Below, piece after piece: positions 22,270-33,455 of a DNA stretch of 64,000 bases. The translations under genes were made by a program, and so were the position numbers. The stretch comes from Saturnia japonica (lineage: Eukaryota > Arthropoda > Insecta > Lepidoptera > Saturniidae). Location: positions 13,516,001-13,580,000 of the forward strand of contig CM065318.1 of NCBI GenBank assembly GCA_033032175.1. Direction: 5' to 3'. Under the pieces are notes generated by a model. That model ran no database searches and had not been told where the DNA came from. It saw only the letters and a program-made list of their open reading frames with translations. Within the stretch, counting starts at the first letter, position 1. Each line of letters opens with the position of its first letter.

Positions 22270-23331
22270 CTAACCTGTGCGAATATTTTGCACGATATAG
22301 AATGTAAAAAATTCTAACAACTCTGTTTTATTAGATACAAATTGTTAATAGTTAATCGTTAATAGCATTCCTATTGAAAAAGATTTTCCGATTATTTTTA
22401 ACGAAACGTTAATTTTAAACGATTTGCCTATTTTCTAATTAACTATTTGTCAAAAAATATGCAAATAGAAGATCGTGGGAGAGTCAATTGCAACTCTGAT
22501 ATTACCTATGTAAAATAGACGAAACCATAATTTCGTATTCTGCTAGTTTCTGCTTCAAAAGTGGATGTTCGACAACGGCTGTATCTAATTTAATATATTA
22601 TCTTATTAGTTAATTTACTTTAACCAAAAAAAAAATCAAGCACAATGTTGTACAGCATAGTGATGTTATAGTGTTGCAGTTTTAGTTGGAAACCGTCAAT
22701 CGACAGTGGTTGTTTTAAATGTTAATTTTAAATTATATACAGGCTAACTTTTTAAAACTCGGATGTTTGTTACAGTTCGCATTTCAAGTTGTGGTATCAC
22801 GTAAATGAAGCGACGCGGACGTCGCGGTCTGATCCAACTGTTTTATTTTTAAATATAATTTAAAGTAACAGCGATACCGAACTTTCGGGTATTATCCTCC
22901 GAGAATTACGACATAAATATATTTATGAGTATCGGTAGTATACGGGTTTTCATTTGAAATGAAACTTATATGGTTTATTTAACATACCATTATATTTTAT
23001 ACTTATTATTAAGTACTTAGGTATCTATACTATTATGTATTACAAAGGTGACGAGATTGTTTGTTTTAAATGTAATAATTAATTTCCGTAACGGTACTAG
23101 TTAGTTTTGAAAAAATATATTTTCATTTTATGTAGGGATCGCGAACACCTTACACGTATTTATAAACCCTTCTATGATTTTCTTTCGGTTGTCGTGTTCC
23201 GAGATCAATCGGTGTTTACCCAATAATACACAGACGAAGTTTAGAATAACAACAGCTAGTACATTATAGGTATAAGTTACCTTTCTCAACAAATATGCTA
23301 TAAAATTCTCGATCTCTTGAACTTTATAAAC
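22270..23331. other. intronic stretch, minor shared repeat at its left edge
   Basis: CTGTGCGAATATTTTGCACG (22277-22296) resembles CTGTGCGAATATTTCGCATA (33351-33370), marking a small dispersed family. A GC-rich inverted motif (GCGACGCGGACGTCGC) lies at about 22810-22826. No gene seen. Confidence 0.4.
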
Positions 23332-23595
23332 GGTCTCATTAGCCTAGTGGTTATAAGCGAGACTGCTATGCTTGAGGTCCTAGGTTTTATTGCCAGGTCA
23401 AGAAAAATGTTATTGGGGTTTTCTATGAAATGCTCAGCAGCAGCTTGGAGTTTGGCTTTGTGCCCTATTAATGACAATAGGTTCGCCTCCTATTATATGG
23501 GACCTAAAAATACCCGGCGAACTGAGGGTGTACATTAGTACACCTCTGCCTAACCCTTCGGGGATACAGGCGTTATGGTATGATACGTATGTTAT
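23332..23595 (+). mobile_element. tRNA-derived SINE, family B, decayed head
   Basis: The A-box region (TAGCCTAGTGG) is intact but the B-box has decayed to GGTTTTATTGC. The body and its CCTTCGGGGATACAGGCGTT end match 30566-30825. Confidence 0.75.
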
Positions 23596-24231
23596 GTTAT
23601 AATATAAAATAGATTATGTTTTCTAGAAGCATTAGGCGATTATTGGCGAATCTTCCGTTACCTACCTACATTCTAGAAGCGTTTGAAAAAGACTATTATA
23701 ATCAAGAAACCCCTTTTTTCTTGTGATTTTCTCTCATTTACTCTTTTATTTACTACTTTTTATGCAATTAATTAAATAGTTAGATAAGTTTTGCTAGATT
23801 TAAGATTTAACTTGAGACATTGAAGAATCTATTAAAATTAGTGAAAAAAATTAAGACTCGTTTAAGTTTAAATAAGGTAGTAAGTTTTCTTTTTTTTGTT
23901 AATATAAATATATAAGAAAAACTTTAAATTGTTTATTAAGCCCGGTTTTCTTACTTAAAACAAAAATATGTAGCATAAAAAATACGATATCTAAACGGTG
24001 CGGGGATGCTGGAATGTTCCGGAACCTTGTTCCCCAGTTTTAATTCATTCGCAAGAAAGGGAACACTGTGGAATATTAAAGAGATACTCCATTCATTCTC
24101 GTTCCATGACCCAGATATGTCTGAAGTTACTTAAACAAGCGCTACCTAAATGGAGGGCATATTATGTTTTGTGTATGGAAATTTTATGAGTGATAACTCT
24201 CAATAAAAATATCTGGGTTTGATATATCTAT
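23596..24231. other. intronic stretch containing a heat-shock-type motif
   Basis: AT-rich up to about 23985, then a GC-richer patch to 24190. A non-ATG open frame (23998-24189, 63 codons) has no known motif. Confidence 0.4.
24012..24024. promoter_or_regulatory. perfect three-unit heat-shock element-like motif
   Basis: GAATGTTCCGGAA fits GAAnnTTCnnGAA exactly. It is followed by CCTTG, one base off a fourth unit. In insects such arrays bind heat-shock factor; activity here is only inferred. Confidence 0.3.
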
Positions 24232-24752
24232 ACAATTAGGAAAATTGAAGTGTCTGTAATGTGAAAATAACAGCTTTTTATTAAATGCATAAGAATGTAT
24301 ATACGATACCTATTTAAAAAAACCTATTTTTAGAATTTATTTCATTCTGTTTGTCTGTTTGTTTCGGGTAATCTCCGAAACAGGTGGTAAATAAGATAGC
24401 TAATCTTATAAGGAGTATCTTAGGCTATTTATATTTTTTTAGAAAAAGAATTAGGGTACCGCGCAAATAAAAAAAAAGTGGTTATGGTAAATAAATTCGG
24501 GCGCCTAAATGGTTTACGCTGAGTAGGCAAATCATAAGAGATAATTATATCAAATTAATGTACTACATAATTATACACATTAAAATGCCCCACAAAAACA
24601 GTAGGCGAGAGTATATGTCTACCTTCTAAGGAACACCCATAATAAGCATTTTTGTTTTTTAAAATAACCGGGCGCAGGGGAGCAAGATTCATGCATATGC
24701 ACAATCGATAGCATTCCGTAGACCACGTGAGCGAAGCGAAGCCGCGAACTAT
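24232..24752 (-). repeat. CTAGCTGTGCCCG repeat, copy 2
   Basis: Plus-strand order is inverted: TGAAGTGTCTGTAATGTGAA near the left end, CGGGTAATCTCCGAAACAGG in the middle and CCACGTGAGCGAAGCGAAGC at the right end. Confidence 0.75.
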
Positions 24753-24950
24753 TAAATAAGTTATACTTATCTAAATAATCACAAATCACCATTAGCAATA
24801 TTCGTGGAATCCCCATATAATTAATTTTCAGCACTGAACTCGTTATAAATACGTGCTTTGGTATAAAAAGCCCAAAGGTCGATACGATAAACTGCTGTCA
24901 CCTGCATAAAAATAGTTTTTTTTTTTTTTTAAATAGCACGACTGTATAAA

Positions 24951-24958
24951 TGACGTCA
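24951..24958. promoter_or_regulatory. isolated TGACGTCA site
   Basis: An exact palindromic CRE-type octamer, 636 bases before the cluster at 25594. Confidence 0.25.
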
Positions 24959-24960
24959 CT

Positions 24961-25180
24961 GTATTTCATGGTAAGCACAGTACAATCCAACAACAGCGAC
25001 ACCCACTAAGAGTTCAACAATCCATTGCCGGTTGTGGCAGTCATACGGACCTGCTAGATACCGAAACCAGATGCGCATTAGCGAACCGCTATGACTGGCT
25101 TTTCACCATTTTATGGATAATGGTCGTGGTCCAGAAGGGCTGTATAGTTCTATCACCCAGGCCCCGGATTCAGTATTTTT
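24961..25180 (+). repeat. dispersed repeat family R, copy 1
   Basis: The run ATGGTAAGCACAGTACAATC, then CAATCCATTGCCGGTTGTGG, and a GGCTTTTCACC/GGTCGTGGTCCAGAAGGGC end recurs at 42130-42285, 51558-51775, 52230-52525 and 59055-59132 (and its duplicate). Class unknown. Confidence 0.6.
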
Positions 25181-25914
25181 CAAGTTAACTATAACTTTAG
25201 GTGCATCTTGAAAAAATGATGACTGTGAATTTTAACGATGCGCGCGCACATTTGCAAAAACTCTACACTATGAAGTTGCTTGCTAAACCTCTTGTTCTAT
25301 TGTAGTGAAGATAGTCACACTCAATGTTATGCTTCACATTATACCGAGTATGACTATTCAAAGAAGTATAACTTCTAACACGTGTACTTAAGTTTCTTTT
25401 TTTTTTAATATTATACTATCCGCCAATATATCAAGGATATATCTAGCAAAAACAATTGCATTATAATAATTCATTTCTAAAGCTTAAATCCACTAAAAGC
25501 TTATGATATGGACTGTATTCTATTAAACACGTTACCTGTGAAAGTGCGCATAGATAACGTGGCTTAACATTGATAAGCTTGTTTACCTCTATATGACGTC
25601 ATCAGACTAATAAATGTGTGACGTCAAATTTGAATGACGTCAAAGCATTTAAGTGAAGCGTAAATTTATGTATATTTCTTAATGATTAATATTTTAAATT
25701 CTAATTTAAAATGGTCCTAGTAATGATTAATTAACCCATGACGCAAAAAAAGAGGTGTTATAACTTTAACGTGTGTATCTGGGTATAGGTTTATCTCTCT
25801 GTGATCATTTGTAATCCGTAGAATTCATAACTCCTCACAAACAGACAACAGAAATATCACATTTGGACGCATTGGAATCGTCTCAATGAATAGGTTATAT
25901 GTGCCGAGGGTTTA
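25181..25914. other. intronic stretch carrying the CRE cluster
   Basis: AT-rich; the only notable content is the TGACGTCA cluster listed separately. Confidence 0.4.
25594..25642. promoter_or_regulatory. cluster of three exact TGACGTCA (CRE-type) sites
   Basis: Exact octamers lie at 25594-25601, 25619-25626 and 25635-25642, spaced 25 and 16 bases start to start. TGACGTCA is the palindromic site for CREB/ATF-type bZIP factors. Position in the intron of a neuronal channel gene makes an enhancer thinkable, but this is unproven. Confidence 0.35.
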
Positions 25915-26140
25915 CAAAAGGGATTGCACAGGGATCAATTTTGTCCTTTATTATACATAATTTACACCGTTGACATTACTAATTGTTTGGTAGACTGTAA
26001 AAACCACATGTATGCGGATGGCATCCAGCTGTATAATTATTTCTTTTAAATACGATGAACTAGTGCTAAAAATAAAGGTAATGAGATCAAATATTGATAG
26101 GGTTGAAACATTGAATAACTTGGATAATATTCTGCCACCA
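25915..26140 (+). pseudogene. fossil fragment of a non-LTR reverse transcriptase
   Basis: Two frames together show RT motif B (KGIAQGSILS, about 25919-25950) and motif C (NHMYADGIQLYNYF, about 25998-26045), in which the usual YADD has become YADG. A frame slip separates them. The rest of the domain is missing or unrecognisable. Confidence 0.65.
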
Positions 26141-26504
26141 TTTCGTTGTGGAAAATGTAAATTTAGTTTTCAGATTTCGTTTTAAACAGCATCTATTACA
26201 TTTTCAAAAAATTGTGTAGCTTACACGTTTTCCGAATCCACATCCACCATCCATGACATGTGTATGCAGGCATAACCAAGCATAATGAATACATAAATAC
26301 CACATTCATAATAATTTATATCTACAGTATTGTTAATGTTTTATTATTGCACATTAAAAAAGGATAATGCGGTTTACCAGGAGAGCTAGAGAATGTTATA
26401 TGCAAGGTGTGTAATATTTAGTAAAAAATCCTAGTCGATATTCAACTGCTCCAAGTAAAATCTATGTAGAGAATACTTAAAGGAATCCCGAGTGTTGTTT
26501 CTTG
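26141..26504. other. AT-rich intronic stretch
   Basis: Nothing recognised beyond possible downstream debris of the RT fossil. Confidence 0.4.
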
Positions 26505-26640
26505 TTGTGTTTTTTACAATACAATACAATATACTTAACTGCACACGAAACAAAATAAAACATACAATAACTATTTAAATTATTTGTGTACTATTAGATG
26601 GCCTTATCGGTTAGAGCAATACTTCCGGGTAACCTTAAAA
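26505..26640 (-). repeat. probable LINE 3' UTR fragment
   Basis: The plus strand starts TTTTTTACAATACAATACAA TATAC and includes AGATGGCCTTATCGGTTAGA and CTTCCGGGTAACC. This reads as an inverted retroelement 3' end with an ATTGT-type tail; the class is inferred from general resemblance. Confidence 0.4.
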
Positions 26641-26693
26641 ATAAATAAATATAAATGACAATAAATTTCGAGGCGGCAAACGCATATACTACA

Positions 26694-27385
26694 CTAGCTG
26701 ACCCGCGCAACTTCGTCTGCGTCATATAAGAGAAAGAAAAAGGGTAAAAGAGAGTGGGTCGTAGGCACTGTATTATAAGTACCGCCCGCCTCCCACATTA
26801 TTCTGCGTAATAAAAATGCACTCGCGACACTTGATCATTATGTTGCTGCCGAGTTATTTTAAAACTGTGATATCTCCTAAGATATTCATTTAAATCAATT
26901 ACTGTAGAGAACAATTTTGTTCAAAATTAAATACTTGTGATAAATAATGTATTTATTTCGATAAGGATTAATAGCATGTATAGAAAACACCTTCGCAAAT
27001 AATTCATTATTTTAAAACAAATTTATTACCATAAAAAAAATTATATTGAGTAAACCTTAAAAGATTATCATATGCTATCGCGAACTTTTTTAGAACTTTT
27101 TAAGAAAAACAATATCTTCACACACTATTGTTGCGTATCTTTAACCATTCCCGCAGCGTACGCAGTGGAAGCTTTCAAAAAGAATAAATTTCCCCAGTTT
27201 TTGCAACATTTTTCTTTGATGCTCCGCTCCTATTGGTCGTAGCGTGATATTATATAGCCTATAGCATTCCTTGATAAATGGGCTATCTAAGACTGAAATA
27301 ATTTTTCCATTCTAACCAATACTTCCTGAGATTAGCTCGTTCAACCAAACAAACATACTCTTCAGCTTTATAATATTAGTATAGA
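26694..27385 (+). repeat. CTAGCTGACCCGCGCAACTTC repeat
   Basis: It starts CTAGCTGACCCGCGCAACTT CGTCTGCGT and ends with a CTGAGATTAGCTCGTTCAAC / TTTATAATATTAGTATAGAT tail. The start is related to, but distinct from, the CTAGCTGTGCCCG family. No open frame is preserved. Confidence 0.6.
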
Positions 27386-27423
27386 TAAAAAATAAATTAT
27401 AAAGTTTCACAGATAACAAAAAT

Positions 27424-27479
27424 ACTACAATAATAATACTAATTAATAATAATACACACACACTTACACTTACACTTAG
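27424..27479. repeat. mixed ATT / CA / TTACAC microsatellite
   Basis: AATAATAATACTAATTAATA, then ACACACACAC and three ACTTAC units run directly up to the first codons of the RTE fragment, suggesting the truncated insertion landed in, or created, simple sequence. Confidence 0.6.
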
Positions 27480-28685
27480 TTTAAGTTTGATGACTTCCAG
27501 CCTCCCGAACAAGCCGGTTTCCGAAAAGGCTTTAGCACCGTAGACCACATCTATACGCTGCGGCAGATTATACAGAAGACTGAGGAGTATAATCTGCCTT
27601 TATGCTTAGCGTTCGTGGACTACGAAAAAGCCTTTGATTCGGTCGAAACCTGGGCAGTGTTGCAGTCTCTCCAGCGGTGCCGTATTGACTATCGATATAT
27701 CGAAGTGTTGAAGTGCTTGTACAACAACGCCACCATGTCGGTCCGAGTACAGGAGCAGTGTACGAAGGCAATTCCTTTGAGAAGAGGAGTTAGACAGGGA
27801 GACGTAATATCTCCGAAACTGTTTACCGCCGCTCTAGAGGACGCCTTCAAGCTCTTGGAATGGCAAGGACTCGGCATCAATGTTAATGGCGAGTACATCA
27901 CTCACCTTCGATTTGCTGACGACATCGTAGACATGGCAGAATCGCTGGAAGATCTTGGCACAATGCTTGATGGCCTCGACAAAGTTTCTCAACAGGTGGG
28001 CCTTAAAATGAACATGGACAAGACGAAAACCATGTCGAATATCCATGTGGTGCCCACCCCAGTATCAGTAGGGAACTCTTGTCTAGAAGTTGTTGAAGAA
28101 TATGTCTACCTGGGACAAACAGTCCAGTTAGGTAGGTCCAACTTTGAAAAAGAGGTCAGTCGACGAATCCAACTCGGTTGGGCAGCGTTCGGGAAACTGC
28201 GCGACGTCTTCTCGTCCAAAATACCTCAGTGCCTCAAGACGAAAGTCTTTGACCAGTGTGTGTTGCCAGTGATGACATACGGCACAGAGACGTGGTCGCT
28301 CACTGTGGGCCTCATAAGAAAGCTCAAGGTCGCTCAGCGAGCTATGGAGAGGGCTATGCTTGGTGTTTCTCTACGAGATCGAATCAGAAATGAGGAGATC
28401 CGTAGACAAACTAAGGTAACCGACATAGCCAAAAGGATTAGCAAGTTGAAGTGGCAGTGGGCGGGGCACATAGTTCGGAGAACTGACGGCCGTTGGGGCA
28501 GAAAGGTTCTCGAGTGGAGACCACGCATCGGAAAGCGCAGCGTAGGACGGCTCCCCACTAGATGGAAAGACGACATAATAAAGGTCGCTGGGAGCCGTTG
28601 GGTGCAGGCCGCACAAGATCGGTCGCTCTGGAGATCTATGGGGGAGGCCTATGTTCAGCAGTTGGACGTCCTGCGGCTGAAATGA
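27480..28685 (+). CDS. RTE-type reverse transcriptase, 5'-truncated but with an open frame
   Basis: The frame is open from 27480 to TGA at 28683. It has no own start codon, because the endonuclease and RT N-terminus are missing (full RTE proteins are roughly a thousand residues; about 400 remain). It reads QPPEQAGFRKGFSTVDH, motif A (LAFVDYEKAFDSV), motif B (RRGVRQGDVISPKLF), motif C (RFADDIV, FADD at 27912-27923) and the RTE-typical C-terminus (VGRLPTRWKDDI, AAQDRSLWRSMGEAYVQQ). All visible catalytic Asp residues are present. RTE enzymes copy their own RNA at a nicked target. No stop or frameshift was seen, so insertion was probably recent. A GATGA stretch follows the stop. Relics of the same family lie at 3000, 20650, 48345 and 50622. 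Confidence 0.88.
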   Translation, partial: FKFDDFQPPEQAGFRKGFSTVDHIYTLRQIIQKTEEYNLPLCLAFVDYEKAFDSVETWAVLQSLQRCRIDYRYIEVLKCLYNNATMSVRVQEQCTKAIPLRRGVRQGDVISPKLFTAALEDAFKLLEWQGLGINVNGEYITHLRFADDIVDMAESLEDLGTMLDGLDKVSQQVGLKMNMDKTKTMSNIHVVPTPVSVGNSCLEVVEEYVYLGQTVQLGRSNFEKEVSRRIQLGWAAFGKLRDVFSSKIPQCLKTKVFDQCVLPVMTYGTETWSLTVGLIRKLKVAQRAMERAMLGVSLRDRIRNEEIRRQTKVTDIAKRISKLKWQWAGHIVRRTDGRWGRKVLEWRPRIGKRSVGRLPTRWKDDIIKVAGSRWVQAAQDRSLWRSMGEAYVQQLDVLRLK

Positions 28686-28690
28686 TGACT

Positions 28691-29535
28691 TACACAAATG
28701 TTTTGTCACGGTATCAGTATCGTATTAAGTGCAAAAAAGGGGAAAAACACTTTGTTTCATAACAGAGACAGGTAATGACGACGTATTAGTCTTTACAAAA
28801 TGTGTATAGATCTCGCTTTTCTTAAATCTACTGGAAATGATTTCAATAGTCGAACAGCTTGAACCTCAAACGATTTATTGTAGAATTGAGTGTAGCAAGT
28901 AGGAAATTTAAGTAATTTCTGTTAGCATAGGATGGCGTGGTATGTTCTTCTTTTAAGTTATTTTTCATTCATCCTGCGACCGGACATCCGTATGTCTTAG
29001 GGTCTCTTATTGAAAATCGGCGCGGCGCTTCAGTATTGCAAGCAATGATGGCACATAATGCGCCCACAGCTCTCAATTTTTACCTTATACTAAACACAAC
29101 AAGTCAATTATAACTACAAAAATGAATGTTTCTTTGTTTGGTCCATATATAGAACTACCGGTAGCAATGATACGTTGATGAGTTATTGAGCGAACGCTCG
29201 TGAACATTTCTGCATTACAATAGATAGCATGCAAGTCATTTCAGTTAGAATACAGTGGGAACGAAAACTTTATCACCACGCAATGTTTGCGTTTACAACA
29301 AATTCGTTTCAACAAATAAATATGTTACATATTGTAACAACATCATAGACACGCTGGTATCGTTTTATTATGTATTCAGATATGGAAATATCTGTCACGT
29401 CGATATACATGTTTGGGACAATAGAATGGAATTGATTAAACATTGAACGGGGAAACTTCCCTCCTTTTTTTAAAGTGCACAATAAAAAAAGGTTGTGTTT
29501 TTACTGCGGGTAAGTTTTGTAGCTGTTTTTTTTAC
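28691..29535. other. intronic stretch, no feature recognised
   Basis: The part 28970-29075 is GC-richer (CGGCGCGGCGCTTCAG) but shows neither coding frame nor repeat partner in this window. Confidence 0.4.
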
Positions 29536-29760
29536 AGACCTAGTAGCATAGTGGTAATAAACTCTACTATTGAGTTGAGAGTTGGCAGGTTCGATCCCCG
29601 CACGTGACTGGCTATTGCGTGATGTGCATAAATAATTGTCAGATGCATAAATATTTAAACATGTATGTATATCAGCTGTTTAGTTACCATAATACAAGCT
29701 ATGCTTGGTTTGAAATGAAATGGACGAGTGTGAAATTCTGTCTTCATAAATATTTATTTG
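29536..29760 (+). mobile_element. tRNA-derived SINE, family A
   Basis: The head has an A-box (TAGCATAGTGG, 29544-29554) and a B-box (GGTTCGATCCC, 29588-29598). The body (ATATCAGCTGTTTAGTTACC, ATAATACAAGCTATGCTTGG) recurs at 51020-51120, where the head is no longer recognisable. Confidence 0.65.
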
Positions 29761-30565
29761 TTTTGATTAGCTGTCATAATAAGTTAAATTGGGTAAAGGA
29801 GTACTTACAACAAACATTTCAATAGAGTATTGGATTTAATCATGGATTCTTATTACATAAAATAAGAATTAAGTGCAATGAAATAGAGTATTTTCATATT
29901 TATCAAAAAGTTTCATCTTGACGTTGTGTAGACCAGTGGCGAGATAGGCTGGCGACAAAATAAATTTTAATATAAAAAAATTAAACACCAGGATAATTAT
30001 TTGCTAAGGATAGAGATAAAATGCTTAGAAGGAGGCTTATTCCCTGCAATGGGTTGAAAAACTGTTTATGATGATGACAATGAATTCATCTTGAATTATT
30101 AGACAAAAGGGCAGACAATTTTTTTTAAATTTATCAAAAGGGTACCAACAGTTACAACTGCTTATTACAAATTTAAAAGAAAAAATGAAACACAAACCAA
30201 AATCAGTTCTCACAAAATATAGCAATAAACAATACGAGTTGCTATTACTAATCACAAATAACAGTAAATTACTTCAAATAATAATAGCCAAATTAGTCAA
30301 ATTTCAATTCAAACTATCAAATTCAAATATCAATAATAACAAAATTATGAATATTAAAAAAAAGCCAAATACCAAAGAATACAAATTAACAAAAATAATA
30401 AGAACACAAAAACAAGTTCATAAAATACTTTGTCGTATGAATTTTTGAAATGAACTAATAGAGCATGCAAGTATATCAATTTTTATAAAACACTTATCAT
30501 ACGTATCACAAGATCTAAACAAAAACATATTTCCTATATATCTACATACAATAAAACTAATAACT
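29761..30565. other. AT-rich stretch with a Lys/Asn-rich open frame
   Basis: An 87-codon plus-strand frame (30185-30448) is rich in Lys, Asn and Ile, as expected from AAA/AAT-rich DNA; no domain is visible. Confidence 0.4.
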
Positions 30566-30825
30566 GCCTCGTTAGCCTAGTGGTCGTAAGCGCGACTGCT
30601 ATAACAGAGGTCCTGGGTTCGAATCCCAGGTCGAGTAAAGTGTTATTGGGTTTTTCCTATGAAATTCTCAGTAGCAGCTCGGAGTTTGGTTTCGTGCCCG
30701 ATTAATGGCAATAGGCTCGCCCCCTATTACATGGGACCTAAAAACATACTCAGCGAACTGTGGGTGTACATTAGTGCACCTCTGCCTAACCCTTCGGGGA
30801 ATACAGGCGTGATGGTATGTTATGT
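30566..30825 (+). mobile_element. tRNA-derived SINE, family B, best-preserved copy
   Basis: The A-box (TAGCCTAGTGG, 30573-30583) and B-box (GGTTCGAATCC, 30616-30626) are perfect and the T-arm CTGGG/CCCAG pairs fully, but the acceptor stem pairs only in its middle. The body runs to CCTTCGGGGAATACAGGCGT and a short ATGTTATG tail. Its RNA polymerase III promoter looks intact. Confidence 0.85.
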
Positions 30826-31296
30826 GTAGATAATAAAACTAATTTTGGATTGTTAGATTGTCGTTGGCTTAAAAAAACATCCGAATTAACCAGCTTATGC
30901 TAGATGGAAATTAATATCATGGAAATAACAGGGAACAAAGTTACCGAATTAAAATTAAATATTTTTGTGTACCTACTATACAAAAGAGAAGCGGCAGAGC
31001 GTGCGTCCGACAGATTGTAACGTGTATCACACTACACCCAACCCAAATAACCGCAATATTTATATGGAGGTTAATGAGCTTTTAAACCGAGACACATTTG
31101 AATATAGCATTTTCGATTATAAATTACTTTGATCAGTTGTATTTGTTAAGAATATTTCTTAGTTGTGTGTGAAATAATCAAATTTATTGTAATCTATTGC
31201 AATTGTGATTAGTAATAAAGTTATGAAGAGTAGAATAAAAATAGTTTTTAGAATAAAATTGATTAATATTTTTAAATGTGACATAAACTCGATTAC
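30826..31296. other. AT-rich spacer between two SINEs
   Basis: Nothing recognised. Confidence 0.4.
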
Positions 31297-31600
31297 CAAT
31301 GATGGCTCAGTTGGTAGCGTGTACAGACTCCGCGTCGATCGACGTGAGTTTGAATCCCTGCAATGAGCCTGAGCTTTCGGTGAAGGAAAACATCATGATG
31401 AAACCATAGCATAGTGGTAGGGCTTTTTCTACTGCCCGCCTGGCTAGCTATCACCCTCAAGTTGAAAATCTGTCACCAAACACCAATAATTGTGTTCCGT
31501 CAGTTACAGTCTTCCACTAAGCTTACTATGCTACCATCTTGAGCTACATAGTCAATTAAGATCAGGTGAGATTCTGAACACAATTATACCTATACCTACC
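31297..31600 (+). mobile_element. tRNA-derived SINE, family C, longest copy
   Basis: The head has an A-box-like TGGCTCAGTTGG (31303-31314) and a B-box-like AGTTTGAATCC (about 31347-31357). The body has ACATCATGATGAAACCATAG, CTGGCTAGCTATCACCCTCA and a CAGGTGAGATTCTGA end. Other copies: 50347-50615, 63646-63845, 40772-40885 (3' part) and 13584/18899 (split by the LINE). Confidence 0.8.
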
Positions 31601-33455
31601 TTTAGCTACGTTAAAAAAATATTACTTTGAAATTTTAGACCTTGGTTTATCATTAAAATTGTATCATGAGTGCATAAACGGATTAGTTTTGTAACCTAAG
31701 TAGATACTTACTTTAAATAGTAAAACAAAAAATTTATTACTTCGACTTTTGTATTGTATGGTATAACCTATTTGGAAATTAATAAACATTTTTGTAGGAT
31801 TTTACTTGTCCGACAAAAGTCTCTGCGAGAAAACGACTATACCCATTAAGTATCTTTTTGGATATTGTCAGCGTTTTAATGAAATTCAAAACCTCGTCCT
31901 ATATCGTTAAGTTCATCATTACTCATGAGTAATGCTCCTAATTTAAAATCCTAATTAAACTGACGAACATTATTATCAGCAACTTCAAGGCATTATCAGA
32001 ATCGAGGTCATTATTACAAATCTCGCGTCATTTATTTTATGTAACTCGTTCTACTGACTACTAATTTTGCATTATGTTTATCTATACTTTGAAAACTATT
32101 TATTTTATTTTATATCCTATTTAAAGGTTATATTCTATATAAATTCACGCTATGATTCTAAGGATCTAAGCAATAACCATGAACATCGAGCATTCTAGAA
32201 AGCTGTAGGTAATTATGAGATGTGAGAATAACGATATAATACACGAATCCGTTGCCGGCAGTGCGGTGTAGAAATTTGATCGGATAAATTCAAAACGAGT
32301 GAAACCGTGGGATACAGTTAGTATGATAAAAAGGCTTTTAGGAATTTGTAATTTGGGGATAGTGCTGACTTTATATTATAGGCATCGTATTATATAGGAT
32401 TTCTAGACATTAAACCACTAAGTGTGTACGTAAGTAAGCTTATTCGGTGTGGCCTGTTCTAGTGTTAGTTCCAACAGTAGCCTAGTAATAGCATCAAACA
32501 TTATAATTACCAATGTGATAGTATCTGTTTCTTTGCCCAGACTAATCTCCGAAACAGCTGAACCGATTTTGATAAACCTTTCATTTACGAGTAGAAAACT
32601 TTTCAAAGAGAAATCTAATTTGCATCTAAATAAGCTTTTTCATACGAAATAAGCAGTAAAGTTAAAATTACAGTTAAAAAAACTAAAAATAACCAATTTT
32701 TAATACAGATATGACATGTTATGGACTGCGAACTGTTAGGAGACCGTCCCTGGTTGTCTTTTTAAAAAAAACTACACTTTTCACAACTCATACATATTTT
32801 TATATGAAACAATACTCTGACACACTGACTCCCGAATTTTGTTGAGCAGTTAGGACCGTGCTCCGCGATGTCTTGATACTGACTGACTTGAAGGAAATTT
32901 TTAATAATTAAAGTAAAAATTGTAAAGTGCTGAATTGCACATGTGATAAAACAGCGTCATATTCTAAGGTGCTGAGTGCGCTATGTGTGCTTAGAAATAA
33001 GGATTATAACAGAACGTCGAAGACACTAGCTTGTAACATAATATAATGGTAATGTATGTTAAAAAATGAAACAAAATAATTATTTTATGAAGCAAAACCA
33101 GTAAATCAAGTGGACATAGGCGGCCGTGTCGCGTGACAGAAGTTTGTAAAAGAAAAAAAACGTGCCAGTTAAAACCTGCCTACAAAAGCTTTCAATTTTT
33201 TACCTCATATTTTGTAAAAACTAAATGTTATGCAAAATAACTTTTTTGGTTGTCGAATGATTCGTTTGGAAAAATTTCAAAACAATTATCGTCAAAATTA
33301 AATTTAAATGGGGTTATGAAAAACTTGATCTATTATTATGAACTACCTGATCTGTGCGAATATTTCGCATATTATATAACGTAAACAATGTAACAGCTGA
33401 CATGTTAGTTAAACGGATTGTTAATAGATGGCGTCTTGAATACATTTTCAATCAT
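31601..33455. other. AT-rich stretch with scraps of dispersed repeats
   Basis: GAGTGAAACCGTGGGATACA (about 32299-32318) and AATCTCCGAAACAGCTGAAC (about 32544-32563) are typical ends and cores of the lepidopteran repeats listed here, in minus orientation, but too decayed to delimit. A 33350 block matches 22277. No gene seen. Confidence 0.4.

Noticed and set aside
27568..28709. Several minus-strand frames opposite the RTE reverse transcriptase
   Set aside because: Antisense shadows of a real coding frame that carries all RT motifs on the plus strand.
30185..30448. 87-codon Lys/Asn-rich frame
   Set aside because: Composition follows the AAA/AAT-rich DNA; no motif and no splice context.
30566..30637. 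tRNA gene candidate
   Set aside because: The T-arm and promoter boxes are good, but the acceptor stem does not pair fully and the same head is joined to the same non-tRNA body in three copies, so it is a SINE.
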